Shown here: positions 24,219 to 37,244 of the stretch, in pieces
How positions within the stretch are numbered: the stretch's first letter is position 1
Layout of the letters: each line of letters begins with the position of its first letter
From: Piliocolobus tephrosceles
Taxonomy: Eukaryota > Chordata > Mammalia > Primates > Cercopithecidae
Reading direction: 5' to 3'
Assembly: GCF_002776525.5 (NCBI RefSeq)
Contig: NC_045436.1
Location: forward strand, 47,547,223-47,611,222
Length of the DNA stretch: 64,000 nucleotides
The notes under the pieces: generated by a model
Seen by the model: only the letters and a program-made list of their open reading frames with translations
The model's database searches: none
Told to the model about the DNA's origin: nothing
Made by a program: the position numbers and the translations under genes

Positions 24219-25249
24219 CTTTGTGGTTTTATCTGCCTTTGGTATTTGATGATGGTGATGTACTGATGGGGTTTTGGTGTGGGTGTCCTTTCTGTTTATT
24301 AGTTTTCCTTCTAACAGGACCCTCAGCTGTAGGTCTGTTGGGGTTTGCTTGAGGTTCACTCCAGACCCTGTTTGCCTGAGTATCTGCAGCGGAGGCTGCA
24401 GAAGATAGAATATTGCTGAACAGCAAGTGTTGCTGTCTGATTCTTGCTCTGGAAGCTTCGTCTCAGGGGTGTACCCCGCCGTGTGAGGTGTGAGGTGTAG
24501 GTCTGCACGTAGTGGGGGATGTCTCCCAGTTAGGCTACTCAGGGGTTAGGGACCCACTTGAGCAGGTAGTCTGTCCATTCTCAGATCTCAACCTCCATGC
24601 TGGGAGATCCACTTCTCTCTTCAAAGCTATCAGACAGGGGCATTTACCTTTACCGAGGTTTCTGCTGCTTTTTGTTTAGCTATGCCGTGTCCCCAGAGGA
24701 GGAGTCTACAGAGGCAGGCAGGCCTCCTTGAGCTGCAGTGGGCTCCACCCAGTTCGAGCTTCCTGGCGGCTTTGTTTACCTACTTAAGCCTCAGCAATGG
24801 TGGGTGCCCCTCCCCTAGCCTCCCTGCAGCCTCGCAGTTAAATCTCAGACTGCTGTGCTAGCAATGAGGGAGGCTCCGTGGGTGTGGGACCCTCCGGGCC
24901 AGGTGTGGGATATAATCTCCTGGTGTGCCGTTTGCTAAGACCCTTGGTAAAGCGCAGTATTAGGGTGGGAGTTACCCGATTTTCCAGGTGTTGTGTGTCT
25001 CAGTTTCCTTTGGCTAGGAAAAGGGATTCCCTTCACCCTTGTGCTTCCCAGGTGAGGCGATGCCTTGTCCTGCTTCAGCTCTCGCTGATCGGGCTGCACC
25101 AGCTGACCAGCACCGATTGTCTGGCACTCCCCAGTGAGATGAACCTGGTACCTCAGTTGAAAATGCAGAAATCACCCGTCTTCTGTGTCACTCACGCTGG
25201 GAGCTGGAACCTGGAGCTGTTCCTATTTGGCCATCTTGGGCACACCCCT
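24219..25249 (-). promoter_or_regulatory. L1 5' UTR / internal promoter region
   Basis: This roughly 1-kb stretch is richer in G+C than its neighbours and carries CpG dinucleotides. The 137-aa open frame on + at 24878-25291 is a chance frame. Known: L1 5' UTRs drive leftward sense transcription here and often have an antisense promoter, which would fire rightward, in the INPP4B direction. Activity is not shown by the sequence. Confidence 0.6.
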
Positions 25250-25265
25250 AGGTTTGCTTTTTTCT

Positions 25266-26419
25266 CACATTCCATCACTAACCAATACTGAGGAGGAAGA
25301 ATAACAAAAACTATGTTAAGAGGCAGCCAATAAAGAACTTGATTATAGGTTAGGTTTCTGTAACTTTAGAGTGAAATAAACAGATAAAATACTGCAGAAA
25401 GGAAAGGCTTATGAGTGATTTTTAACATCCTATTAAAATGGAATATGTATTGTTACAAAAGATCATGTGAAATGTGCTATACTGTGTTTCCTAATTTTTG
25501 ATTTGTATGATGAGATATTTATATGTTCCCATCTTTTCCCAATGTAATTACTTCAATGATGCCTGTCTTTCTGGAATATGAGTACTCTGTAATCACAAAC
25601 AGTACCATACTCTAAAATTTAAAAGAAAATGTGTCTCCTTAGCATTTAGCACAAATGACCTCTCAACCATGTGTGGATCACAGATGAAGGGTCAAAACTC
25701 TCTGCTCAGAGCCTTCAGAGTTCCCAAGCAACCATGACAAGAGACAAGGTATATTTGAGTTGTAAAATGCAGCTCAAAGTTAGTGTCTCCTTAATTTACT
25801 CTTGTCACCAGTGTTGTTCAGATTCCCAAAGGCAACTAGAGGACAGTAGACCTCCAAGTTAATGAATGTACCCTATTATCACCATGGACATCAAGTATTA
25901 ATGTTACCAACACTTTGCAGATTTAGATTTTTCCATTTTAGCACTTGAGGCTGTTCATTTCCTTGTAAAATATGTGTGCGTTTTTAGGCTTAGCTGCTTC
26001 CAGATATTTTTGGCACTTTGTTACCAACCAAAACATCTGAGAAGTAGCTTCTTTCTGGGGCCTGAATCTTACTCTGTTCTGGGAATCAAAAGTCCTTGAG
26101 GTTGACTTTCTTCACGTTCCTATCACTTAGTTCGTTAGTGAGATTAAGTGTTTCCAGGTACCACAACACCTTCTTATATTTATATAGCCTCTGTTGCATA
26201 AACCAGTGTGCCTAATTCCCTAATCAAAGGTTTCCCTGAAGGTTTAACTTTCAGAAAAGGGAGACAACTGAATATTTTATCTTCTATAACTTGAATTCCT
26301 TTTAAAGTCACATTTATTTAAGGTAGCAATGTTTAGAGAGTTCAAGCCTCTCTCACATAAAATATTTCAGACTCAGCCTATTTAAATACTAATTTCTTTT
26401 GTTTTTGCTGTCTTGGTTT
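25266..26419. other. Unique intronic sequence
   Basis: Nothing recognised. Confidence 0.5.
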
Positions 26420-26427
26420 GGTTAAAG

Positions 26428-26921
26428 CAGGGGTTCCCAACCCCCTGGTATCAGGTCTGTGGCTTGTTAAGAACCAGATTGCACAGGAGGTGAGTGGTGG
26501 GTGAGCCAGCAAAGCTTCATCTGTATTTACAGCCACCATCTGAGCTCTGCCTCCCATCAGATCAGCACAGACATTAGATTCTCATAGGATTTCAAACCCT
26601 ATTATGAACTGCACATGCAAGGGATCTAGACTGTGTGCTCCTTATGAAAATCTAATGCCTGATGATCTGTCACTGTCTCCCATCACCCCCAGATGTGACC
26701 ATCTAGTTGCAGGAAAACAAGCTCAGGGCTGCCACTGATTCTACATTATGGTGAGTTGTATAATTATTTTATTATATATTACAATGTAATAATAGAAATA
26801 AAGTACACAATAAATGTAATACACTTGGATCATCCCTAAACCATCACCCCCACCCCAGGTCAGTGGAAAAATGGTCTTCCATGAAACCAGTTCCTGGTGC
26901 CAAAAAGTTTGGGGATTGCTG
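26428..26921 (+). mobile_element. MER1-type non-autonomous hAT-Charlie transposon
   Basis: 494 bp with terminal inverted repeats CAGGGGTTCCCAACCCCC and TTTGGGGATTGCTG. Flanks GGTTAAAG (26420-26427) and TGTTAAAG (26922-26929) form an 8-bp duplication with one change, as expected for hAT. Internal motifs such as CATTAGATTCTCATAGGAT and its inverted partner ATGAAAATCTAATGCCTGAT are visible. Confidence 0.92.
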
Positions 26922-26929
26922 TGTTAAAG

Positions 26930-27950
26930 GATCCTTTTAATATTCCATGAAAACAATTTTCTGTAGAAAAAGAAACATTTAGAAAAATAAGATTATACAA
27001 TGTTGAACAAATGCTACTTAAAACACTTAAGTTTTGACCACTTTTATGATTACTTATCCTGATGAGCTAGGATATGACATAGCTATCAAAGTCCTTTGAG
27101 TTAACTCAAACATCAGCTTAATTTCATTTTTGTAGTATTTTTAAGAATTTAATGAAAATTATCTATGTGAATCACTATAAATGACAAGAATGAGTGCAGT
27201 GTTTCATCTCTTTTTAGGTGGTGCTTTTTAGAAATCAGTGATTATCAGTATTAACAGTGGCTTATTTAACCATCAAACCTTAATGTACCCCACTGTTGAA
27301 AAGGGTATTCTTGGTTATTTTCTCCATGCCAATCAGTTAGTTCCATAGTTAGTATTACTTTGGAATTATAAATGCACAAAGTAGGTCCCCCAAAAATGAT
27401 TAAAATAGTGAGTTAACATCAAGAATCTTGAAGTTTCAAACTAGTAAGTGGAGTCTAACATACACACACACACATATACACATGTACATACCTAGCCACT
27501 CTTATCTCTTAGTAGGCAATCTTTAGTGAGTGATTATAGTTGAAATTGACTGATTTTAAAGCAGCCACACAAGCTGAGTGGAACATATCATTTTGAATAA
27601 GTTAACACAGATATCGAGACCTTGATCTATTCTGCTCTTACAGACAGTACATAATAAAGATTAACTGCCCCTTACATGTGTTGTTATCTCCATCTCCCAA
27701 ATACTCAATGCCCAACAATGCCATTAGCTGTCAGTGGATGTATTTAAGCATGATATAGGAATCTTCTGTGACTATCCAGTCTTCTATAATCACAGCACTA
27801 GTCTTAGCAATTGATTGGAAAATATTAAAATAAGTGTTGTAGATCCACAGTCCAGTCAATCAGATACCCACAATTAAGTCAGTTCACAATAAAAAAAATA
27901 GGACCCTCTGGACTATCTTTGGGATTATCTCACTTTTATATTATTATTAC

Positions 27951-27987
<37 letters not shown>

Positions 27988-29224
27988 TGAACTATCTGAA
28001 ATGCTGTTTTCAGCGCCAATGACCATCATTCTCCCTGTCACCACGAAGCATCTTTTTCTAAGCAGCACAATAAGGATAACAAAACCCATTTCAGTCTCAA
28101 TTTAAGTTTAATTCCCAGGTGGAACTTGAAATGAAGCTGTAATGAACTTGAACTTGCAGCAGTGATTATCTCATACATGCATATAAAAGTGTTCAGATAC
28201 AGTAGTGGTGTTTCCAGATGCTAACATCACTCACTTCTTCAGAAACAGGTAAAAAAAGAAGAAAAATATAGGGTGTTGTGGTTGGGCATATTGTTGCATT
28301 GAGCATGGGGCAGCCAGCCAGGTTTTATTTTACTTTATACTTAATAGAGGTTGACAGAGCAGCATATAGCATGATCACATAATTTTTTAAATGACCTGTA
28401 TACAAATATTTCCTTCAGAAGTTTCCAAGTTAATGTATAAAACAGCAGTGTTATCCAAAGAAAATACATGAAGGTGAGGGTTGATTAGAATTATAAAATA
28501 AGAAACAGAGTAGATCTCCCCAGTGTCCTAAGAATTGCCTAAAACCATTTGGGCTTTTAAGAAAACAAACTCATTCCTTTAGCTGTCCTATTTTATTCTA
28601 AAACACTAAGTTATATATTGTGAGCAAGAAGAATATATTCAAGTGGGAACAGATTAGGCCTCAAGTGGATTAGAGAATGGTCACTGTAGTCTATGTTACC
28701 AATAAAAATCAGCCCAAGAAATCAAGGAAGACCTGAATTAGGGTGCTTGTTGTAATATTCTTGCTCTCTGGTAGAGGTTAGCAATTAGCACCTTACTACC
28801 CTCCCACAATTTTCTAAGTCTAGGTTATCGTTCATGGTTTCTTGGACAAAAATTGGGAGATTCAGGTTAATTTTGAGTGAAACACTCCAGCATATCTACA
28901 GTATTTTCTGAGAACGTGGGCCATGACTACAGGTACAATTTTAACTTTTCTATATGTGGAAATGTAGTAGCCATCCTTGGGAACTAGAACATAAGTCAGG
29001 ATGACAGTTTTTCCCAGCAAAACAATGACACTGGCATCAATATCACCAGTGTTTATAAAATACATGTTTCCTTTCTGTTAATGATACAATGCTGTCATCC
29101 ACTTAAATGTTTTTGGTAGATCCAGCCTCACCACCATCTCTCTTCAGATTCACTTCCCTGATTGCCTTCTGGAAGCCTTTGTGTTAGCTTTCCAAATTTC
29201 TATTTCAAAATACACATCTAATCT
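26930..29224. other. Unique intronic sequence
   Basis: Only a CA/TA tract near 27462 and a (GT)n near 27953 were recognised. Confidence 0.45.
27953..27987. repeat. (GT)n microsatellite
   Basis: Uninterrupted run of about 17 GT units. Confidence 0.95.
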
Positions 29225-29640
29225 GTGCACCAGCTGCTTAAGAACAGTTCAGTGGCCTGTCACACGGTTCTAACCATCTCCCTCTCCTTTCCCTTCTCCA
29301 CAATTTTTTGTCCTCCCGGGAAACCCTCCAGGTCCTTGCGCTCACTGTCTTTTTCACATGTGGTCCCTGTTGGCCATGCCCTTTCCCCTTCTCTGTCTAA
29401 TAAACTCCCACATCTCTGTGAAGTCTCTTCCAGACAATACCTCTTCTGTGATGGTTCATTGTTCCTTTGTCTATGCTTGAATGTCACTGTACAGACATGC
29501 ATCATGAGATTGATGTCTTGGTATTGATTTGGGTATTGATTTGGGTATCATTTCCCCCCTTAGTCTTTGAGCCCTGAAGCCTGGAACTTTCTATCTTTCC
29601 AGCATCTAGTACAGTGCCTGGTACATGATGAATGAAGAGT
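29225..29640 (+). repeat. L2-like LINE fragment, sense
   Basis: CATGCCCTTTCCCCTTCTC, GTGAAGTCTCTTCCAGACAA, TTTGAGCCCTGAAGCCTGGA and AGTACAGTGCCTGGTACATG follow the L2 3' end. The ATTGATTTGGGT unit near 29523 is a local tandem duplication. Confidence 0.65.
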
Positions 29641-30131
29641 TAGTTAGAAATTAAGAGGTAGAATTTGACAAGCAAATATAGAATTGCTGAAGTAGAATAG
29701 ACTTTAGGCTTACAGAGAGTACCTAGGCCAATTCTCCCAAATAACATTTTAGTAAGTCAAGTTTAAGTACACACCACTAGTCAGTGAGAGCACCAAGCCC
29801 AGAACCCACTTCCCCAATGTGTCCTTTGCATAAGTATGGTTCCCATTTGCCAAATCCCATCATTTTTAATACTTTTCCTTAAAAGGAGCCTTTTTTCCCC
29901 AATAACTGTGCTTAAATCTCATCAACAGAGTTCTTGTTAAAAAGCTCTAAAATGACTATATAATTTATAGAAAAATCTGGGGGAAATCAGTTATTTGTGC
30001 ATGTCTTGTCTGTTGGAAATGTTTTATGTCTTTAAGTGTTTCCGAAAGTGTAATATACAATACTTATTTAGCACAGCAAAATTGATGTCATGTTTTTTAG
30101 AAATCTAAAGAATAAAAAAAATGGTTTATAT

Positions 30132-30293
30132 GAACACAGAAGAATATGGGTTATACTTCAGTATTCAGGTAGCAATTTGGGGGCAAATTTTAAGTAATTC
30201 TTAGGGAATAAATAAGCTAGTTTAATAAAAAGAGCAATAGCATATCTCTTTAGAAATCATTATGCATGTTAATCATTTATTCTATATCCAACC
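30132..30293 (+). repeat. Copy A of a ~150-bp intronic duplication
   Basis: It shares CAGGTAGCAA, AGGGAATAAATA, GTTTAATAA and the terminal stretch CTCTTTAGAAATCATTATGC with 31411-31556 in the same order. No known family was recognised. Confidence 0.7.
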
Positions 30294-31410
30294 TTTTTAA
30301 TTTTCATTATCTAATTTATAAGACATTTAGTATTTAAAGTTATTAAAGGTATAAATATTTGGACAATTTGTGAGGTCTTTTTGTAAAATAGTTGAAAGGT
30401 ATTTAAATATAATGGTAGTCTGATAAAAATAGTCTATTCTTGATCAAAAAAGACCTGTTGGTTTTAAGGAAGTCAGAACATTTTATTTCAGTCTAATGTG
30501 TCATTTTATACTTTTTGCAAAGTAAAACCATCAAAGAAAACTGAGATGAGAACAGTGTTATTACCTTTGCTTGTAATTATAAAAAGAATCCACATTGCTT
30601 TCTTGTAATGATAGGTTCTGGACCCACAGATTTTTAGGAGAACCCTAGATTTCATCCTTTACCAAGTGAAAAGAAAATGGAAACATTTATTTAGGTTACA
30701 AATCAAAACAAAATGATATCTGAATTAATTTTCTACCTAGCTTGTGAGCCATCACGATCTTGGTATGTGCATATCAATTTAGGTAAATGGTTTACTTTCT
30801 AATGAGTTGGTGGCTTTAAACGTCTTTTAAAACCCTTGTAGAGCAACACAGATGTTAAATATGTGCGCCAAGAGAAAATTATAATCTATTTTGCTATAGA
30901 CTATCACAACATACATAAGACATTTTTTTGTGTATTTATGGTAAAATGAATAAAAAATAGATGTACATTTCAAAAACATAATTGTAAAGCAAAAACCTGT
31001 GAAACCACTATCCAAGTCCAAGAAATAGCATGGTGCTAGCTCCCAGAAGTCTCATTTATATATTAAAGTCTTAGGAAAACTCTACCATAAATAATCTACC
31101 ATAATAGATGCTGTTGTTAACCCAGCATCTATTATTCTATAACAATACTCATAGAATACTATATAGGAAAGCCTGTCTTAGAAAACTAGGCAATTTAAGC
31201 ACTATTAATGTTAGCCAGTAAAGTAATGCCATTATGTTCAAAACAATGTTTAATGAAAGTATTCGATATATTCTTGGCTGTAGTATCTTTTTGAGGATTA
31301 ATGTTATTTTATAAATATATGCTTGTTTGTGGAGGAGTAGAAGGAGAAGAGAGAAACCTATATATTTGTTTTACTTATACAAATATGCAATTTCTCTAGT
31401 TTGCATATCT

Positions 31411-31556
31411 CAACACAAAAGAACATGTATTATACTCAATCAGGTAGCAAATTCTAGAGAAATTTTAAATAATTCCTAGGGAATAAATAGTTTAATAATA
31501 AAAGAGCAACAACATTTCTCTTTAGAAATCATTATGCATGTTAATAATTTATTCTG
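31411..31556 (+). repeat. Copy B of a ~150-bp intronic duplication
   Basis: Direct orientation, about 1.28 kb downstream of copy A. Similarity is highest over the last 40 bp (TTTCTCTTTAGAAATCATTA onward). Confidence 0.7.
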
Positions 31557-31599
31557 CAGATAATATCTTTAATAATTATCTGTATATAATTAAATCTAT

Positions 31600-31752
31600 G
31601 GGATCCTCCTCAGACGATGGGTGGTTGGTTGTATCTGTGGACATAGAGGGCCAGCTGTAAGGGACATGAACATCTCCAGATTTTGTTGTCCGTGGTGATC
31701 CATCCTGGAGCCAATCCACCACACTGTAGATACCAAGAAATGATGGTATTTA
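31600..31752 (-). mobile_element. MER2-like Tigger DNA transposon fragment
   Basis: TGGACATAGAGGGCCAGCTG, TAAGGGACATGAACATCTCC and GGAGCCAATCCACCACACTG, followed by TAGATACCAAGAAATGATGG, match the MER2 terminal region in reverse. One end only. Confidence 0.65.
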
Positions 31753-33589
31753 ACATATGCTAGGCATGCTAAAGATGCTGTTCATGATTTTTTGTGTGTA
31801 TAAAAATTTAACTTTCACATTAATCTAATGATTATATTATCCCTATTTTAAATATTAACCAAAGTATAGCTCGTCTAAATAACACAGGTAGGAAGAGAAT
31901 AAGCACGATTCAGACCTAGGATTGTCTGAGTCCTCAGTAAATAAGCACTACACTGTGAGCCTGTATACCATGGAGTTGAGAATCCCATAATATATATAGA
32001 ATCGCTATGTGCCATGTACAGTGCTATCTTCTGAAAATCTCTAAAAACCTGATATTTGTAGAATTATAAGAATTCACTAGCTAATTATTTTTTGTTTTTA
32101 ATTATTCATTTCATTGAAATACTTCTTATTAGAAAAATGTTAAAGTAATGAGAGAGACAGCTAATTCTTCTTTCACCAGAATGGCATCCTTTTGGTTACA
32201 ATCCCCTAAAACAAAAGGATAAGAAACCTGGTAAATTTTAGCTACAGATTTCTACATAAGCAAGTTTTAGATACCTATTAGATTCAGTTTGGAATCTCAT
32301 TTGTACTAAGTCAATTCTTCCCTATCCCCTAGCCAACTTTTTGGCAGCAGTTTTCAGTGAATTATTTGCTTGTATTTAGAAAAAATGAATTGAAAAATAA
32401 AACTATTTGAGCCATGTGATGCAGGAGTCTAACGACAGTAATTCATCACCTGATGAAAAGTCATAAAATCAGCTTCCAGTATCAGTGGTATTTTATGTGA
32501 ATATGAACATAGGGCTTTAGCTGATTGTTTTGTGATTTTGAGTAATGAGTTATGGTGTCTGAATTGCCTTTCATATTTCTTGGTACTTTGTATTTCAATA
32601 TATCTTACAAATTACCATTTATTAATTTTGTCACAAAATGAATTTCTGCTTATTCATATATTCATCTTTCTGGAAAGAAATATATTTAGTGCCCACCACA
32701 TACTGACAAAACTCACATTTGTACCAAGTCTTGAGTACCAGTCGTCGATTATATGGTTAGTTTTATGTCTTATATTTCTTCATTCTTTTTTCATCCTTCA
32801 GAATTTGACATACACAACATACACTTCTTGATGCAGTCACAACTACTTACTGTTGTTGCTTTTCTAATCTATTTTCTTCCTATCCCTTTACAGTTTTATT
32901 TCTAAACCACCAGTCCACTTAACCTATACAGTCATAGATCACAGATAGCTACTATCTTGTCAAAGCCAGTAGTATAAAAAACAACCTTATTTGTATTAGA
33001 TTTCTATTTCTCAACTCAAGTTATGAATAGACCGCTTTAAGAAAAAGTAATTATCACATAACTTCCTTCAGGCATAAATTATCATGTTTCCTATAGATAT
33101 ACAAACATAAAACCAGACATAAACTTCCTATGTCTGTAGTTTTCATGCAACTATAAGCCCAAACAAATGTACAAATTTACATAGAACAAAACCAACAAAA
33201 TCTGAGTTAGCATAATTCATATATTATGACATGATGTTTTGCTGAAACTAAAATACATATAACAGGTCAGATTGTCTATGTTTTCTGTGCTATATGATGG
33301 TAGCATTCTTCCATTACGTTTTTTTAAATTACTATAAACAACTTTCTGGTAACATGTGCTATAATTTTGGTTTGCTGGTACTTCCAAAACTTCATGAGTG
33401 CAGTAAACCAGCTCCTTTTATTCTTTCACTGCCCATGGTGATAGCATCTCAAAGTTGTTGAGAATGTAATTGTAAACAATTATGTAAGTCTTAATTACTA
33501 GTCTGTTGCACAACATTCTGCCATTTCTTCCCCCTCGATGTGTCCTTTGGTATTGATATGTTCTCTCTGCCACCCTGATCCTGTTTTAT
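31753..33589. other. Unique intronic sequence
   Basis: AT-rich; nothing recognised. Confidence 0.45.
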
Positions 33590-34090
33590 TTGGCTCACAT
33601 CTTGATTATTTCAATATTCTTTGCAATAATCTCACTGGCTTTTCTGCTTCCAACTGCTCTGCTTCAATCTACCATGCACAGTATTTTCACGCTAATATTT
33701 TAAATCCAAGTATATCATGTATAATCCTATGATCTTGCAGTGGCTTTTCTTTGCCAGCTCTCAAGGTCCTTTTGCCTCTACTGGTTACCCATCTCATCTG
33801 CTCATCCCTTTATAAGACCACACCTCTCTGTTTCTCTCCCCCATATATCTTTCACCCTTAGTTCACATAAATACCTGCCCCTGCCAACTCATGCAGCAAA
33901 CATGTAACACACACATAACAAACACCACAAATGCTTGCCTCTCTTTATTTCTTTTTCTCTCTTTTTTAATGCTGTCGTCTTTCACCAGATGCCCTTCTTC
34001 CATCCTTCCATGTAAATCCTGCTGGGACAATAGGTATAAACTGGGGCTATCACAAGTCACCCTAAGCCTAAGCCCACTCTGATAACTCTT
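33590..34090 (+). repeat. L2-like LINE fragment, sense
   Basis: ATAATCTCACTGGCTTTTCT and CTTGCAGTGGCTTTTCTTTG resemble L2 ORF-end/3' UTR sequence. Heavily diverged. Confidence 0.45.
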
Positions 34091-34223
34091 TAGGTTCAGA
34101 ACATGTATTTCATTTACAGAGAATACTACCTATTACTCTCTAATTATTCTGAGTGTTGAGCTGTCCTACATATTCTGTAAGGCCATGTGTGCAAGTACTA
34201 TAATCTACAGAGTTTCTCGTGCA

Positions 34224-34480
34224 ATGGAGAATGTAGAAAAAAAGTATAGCACAGTTAAGAGCACAGACTTAGGTGTCAGAAGGAACTGGATTCAAATTCT
34301 ATCTCTACCTCATATTACCAGTGAGAGTTTGGACATAGTACCTAATACCTCTGAGTTTTCCAATTTGCAGAATGGATCTTTGTACCTACCTCACAGGAGT
34401 GGTATGAAAGCTAAAGGTGACCACTGGGGTGAAGTGATCAGCATTTGTGAAATAGTCAGTGTTTAATACATAGTAACTTT
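34224..34480 (+). repeat. MIR, sense
   Basis: ATAGCACAGTTAAGAGCACA, CTGGATTCAAATTCTATCTC, CTCTGAGTTTTCCAATTTGC and CTACCTCACAGGAGTGGTAT follow MIR order. Confidence 0.8.
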
Positions 34481-35439
34481 TAAGATTGACTTTTTATGAA
34501 TTTACTTGATGCTTTTGAATGAGTGTTAATTTCCTTTCTTCTGTATCCTGGAATTCTTAGTGGCTTATAAGTTGGTGCAATAGCAGCCACAGTGGCAGGT
34601 TCAGAAAGGATAATTTCATACTATAATTATCTAGGAAAAGAAATGAAAATACCATGGGGATTGCTGGGGAATAGAGAGATCTTGTTTCATATCTATGCTA
34701 TCTCTGCCTCTGCTCCCTTACAATCCCTGGGAGTATTTCTTCACAGGAATGTCTCATAATATATAAAACCTGAAAAGTAAGAAACCAACTCTTTCCTCTC
34801 TGTTCCAGATGGGACATGAGAGGAGAGATTCTGCTTTATTTTGTGGGAGCTAAAGAGTATCATTAATCTAATTGTTCTGCACATAATCTCTACTCTATAC
34901 CCCAAGGACTACTAATGAGATCTTGGTCCTTCTCTGGAGGCCTCTGCTTTCTCATCTGAAGAACGAAGGGGTTGAACCAGGTGATCTCTAAGGGTGCCTT
35001 CTAACTTTAACAGTCTGAGTTGAAGAAAAGCTTTAAGCAATTTAGCAGAAGCCTAAACTAAAACGTCAGGAAAAAAATACCCTTTTTCCAAGCTCTGTGT
35101 CTTTGTGTCTTATACAATTGAACAGAATAGTCGATACAAAATGTCATTTCTGACTGATGTGCAACAAAGCACAAACCAAATGGATAGAAAAAAAACTGTG
35201 GTGCCCTTAGAATTCTCTTGGCTCTACTAGAATAAAACTACTGAAACACTCTTTGTTTTTATCAAAAAAGTTAACTCTGAGGAAATTACCACTGTTGACT
35301 CCAAGTGATATTTTGTGCTCTCCCTGATAGCCATCTTCTTGGCAGACAACACAGTCATTTCAAGCATTATTGCAGAGAATCGTTGCAAGTGTCAGAAATG
35401 ATGGCTCTGGTAGACCCAGCCTGATTATCTGTTTCAGTG

Positions 35440-35492
35440 TAGTTATAAAAAAAAAAAAAGAGAGAGAGAGAGAAAAGAAAGGAAAAAAAAAT
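35440..35492. repeat. Purine-rich A/GA simple repeat
   Basis: A-run, (GA)n and a second A-run. Confidence 0.9.
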
Positions 35493-35579
35493 GTATATGA
35501 GATAAAATACTGTCTCCTCATTCTTGGAGTTTTTAATTGCTACCTCTGTCTATAATCCTTGTAAGTGACCTCTCTAAGA

Positions 35580-36745
35580 TGCTAATTCACTCACTCCCAT
35601 CTTTAATACATGGTCTTTTGTTCATTTCCTCCTCTTGCTTTACTCCAGACCTTTATGACTTTTCACCGGGACCACTGCAGTAGTCACTTAATTCCCTTTT
35701 CTCTAGTCCTTTATCTTCCAATCTACTTTCCACATTCCCATCAAAGAGTAGTTTCCTAAAGTTCAAAAATGATCATCTCTCTCCCCACTACATACAGAGT
35801 AATTTTAAAATTACCTAGAATTTCGGGGCCTCTGCCATTTCAGGATCCATCAGCTTTTCCTACCTTATTCCCTCTTCTTTCTTTTCACTCTAGTGTCCAT
35901 TCAGTTTGGATTATTCACAATCCTCTGCATATGTCCTTTAATGTTTCCTAATACCTTTGTTCATGCTGTTCTTTCCTTCTCCTGCGTGGATTACCTGCCT
36001 CCTTCAACTCTACTACATTCATACGTCTTTTAGGCACCAATTTAGCTTTCACAAGAACCCATGGAGACGCCCATGAATCCCCAAGGCCAAGCTAATTCCT
36101 TTCTCCTCTGGGCCAGCACTTAGTTCTGGTGCTGTCATCACTGCCTTCGATTGTAGTTGAGTTTAGTTTTAACAAAGGTCTAAAACATTGTATATGCTTA
36201 ACAAAGATTGTTTCTAAAATTAAATTGGCATTCCAGGTCATCTTGCCAAACTCGTTCCTTAGCTTACAATAAAAGTTTAAGTTGACATAAATAGCTATTA
36301 TATGATAAGAAGTGTTATTACTAGAGCCCAGATTTGGAAAGGTAGAGGAGCAGAGTAGCTTGGCCCTTCTCAAAATTTGTTTTGTAGAATATTGGTTCAC
36401 ACATTTTGTATTACCAATAAAAAAAAAAAAAAGCTGCAGGGTGAAGCAAGTATTGAAAATGCTCCTTCTTTTGCTCACCCCCTCAAAAAAGGCTTTCCCT
36501 GATACATTTATTGAAAAAAAGCCCTCACCCCTCACTGCTTTCAAGCCCTTTACTCTCTTATTTTTCCTCGGGCTTATTACCTAAAATAAAACATATATTT
36601 GTTTGTTTGTGGTCTGCCCTTTTTACCAGAATATAAGTTTCATGAAAGTAGGACATTCATCTCCTTTATTTTTATATCCAGGTTATGTAAAGCCTAGCAC
36701 AATGCAGGTGCTTAATATCTCTTGACTAAATAAGCAAATTAGAAA
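35580..36745 (+). repeat. L2 LINE fragments, sense, interrupted
   Basis: Left piece: TCTCCTGCGTGGATTACCTG and CACCAATTTAGCTTTCACAA. Right piece: AAAAGGCTTTCCCTGATACA, ATATAAGTTTCATGAAAGTA and CCTAGCACAATGCAGGTGCT, the characteristic L2 3' end. About 36090-36430 between them is not recognisably L2. The 150-aa minus-strand frame there has no support as a gene. Confidence 0.65.
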
Positions 36746-37244
36746 TTCCATTAGAGTTTTCTAACCCAGCGTTTCCAAGCTTATTTAATTACACATATTT
36801 GGGGAAATATTTCATGGAGTTTTATTCCCTATTCCTAGATGGGCTGAGAGGTAAAGGTAAAAAATGGAAAGAGATTAATAAACATGTACAGCCAAGTCGC
36901 TGTAACTTACAGTGGGACAGTACCAATTTTAAAAAAGAAAATGTTCAATATTAGAAAAACAAGAGGAAGTAGACATCTGGAAACTAGATGGACTTCTTTT
37001 TTTTTTTTATTTTTTATTTATTTTTTTTTTTTATTATACTTTAAGTTCTAGGGTACATGTGCATAACGTGCAGGTTACATATGTATACATGTGCCATGTT
37101 GGTGTGCTGCACCCATCAACTCGTCAGCACCCATCAATTCATCATTTATATCAGGTATAACTCCCCAATGCAATCCCTCCCCCCTCCCCATGATAGGCCC
37201 CAGTGTGTGATGTTCCCCTTCCCGAGTCCAAGTGAGCTCATTGT

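Larger units (their letters stand above)
19092..25249 (-). mobile_element. Full-length LINE-1 (primate L1PA/PB-type), antisense, inactivated
   Basis: About 6.16 kb. A poly-T at 19099-19115 marks the 3' end, then the 3' UTR, ORF2, the inter-ORF spacer, ORF1 and a GC-richer 5' UTR. It ends with the reverse complement of the L1 start (CCTATTTGGCCATCTTGGGC then ACACCCCT). Imperfect target-site duplication: AGGTTTGTTTTATTCT (19076-19091) and AGGTTTGCTTTTTTCT (25250-25265), 14 of 16 matching. Full length with duplications indicates target-primed reverse transcription. The reading frames are broken, so it cannot retrotranspose autonomously. It lies antisense to INPP4B. Confidence 0.95.

Noticed and set aside
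24219..25249. CpG-richer block as a possible gene promoter or CpG island
   Set aside because: It coincides exactly with the L1 5' UTR and has no associated first exon.
24878..25291. 137-aa plus-strand open frame
   Set aside because: Lies in the reverse complement of the L1 5' UTR and runs past the L1 boundary into flanking DNA.
27953..27987. (GT)n tract as a regulatory Z-DNA element
   Set aside because: An ordinary microsatellite deep in the intron with no supporting context.
36092..36544. 150-aa minus-strand open frame
   Set aside because: Overlaps L2 remnants and an A-run. No recognisable domain, and it is opposite to the host gene. Likely a chance frame.
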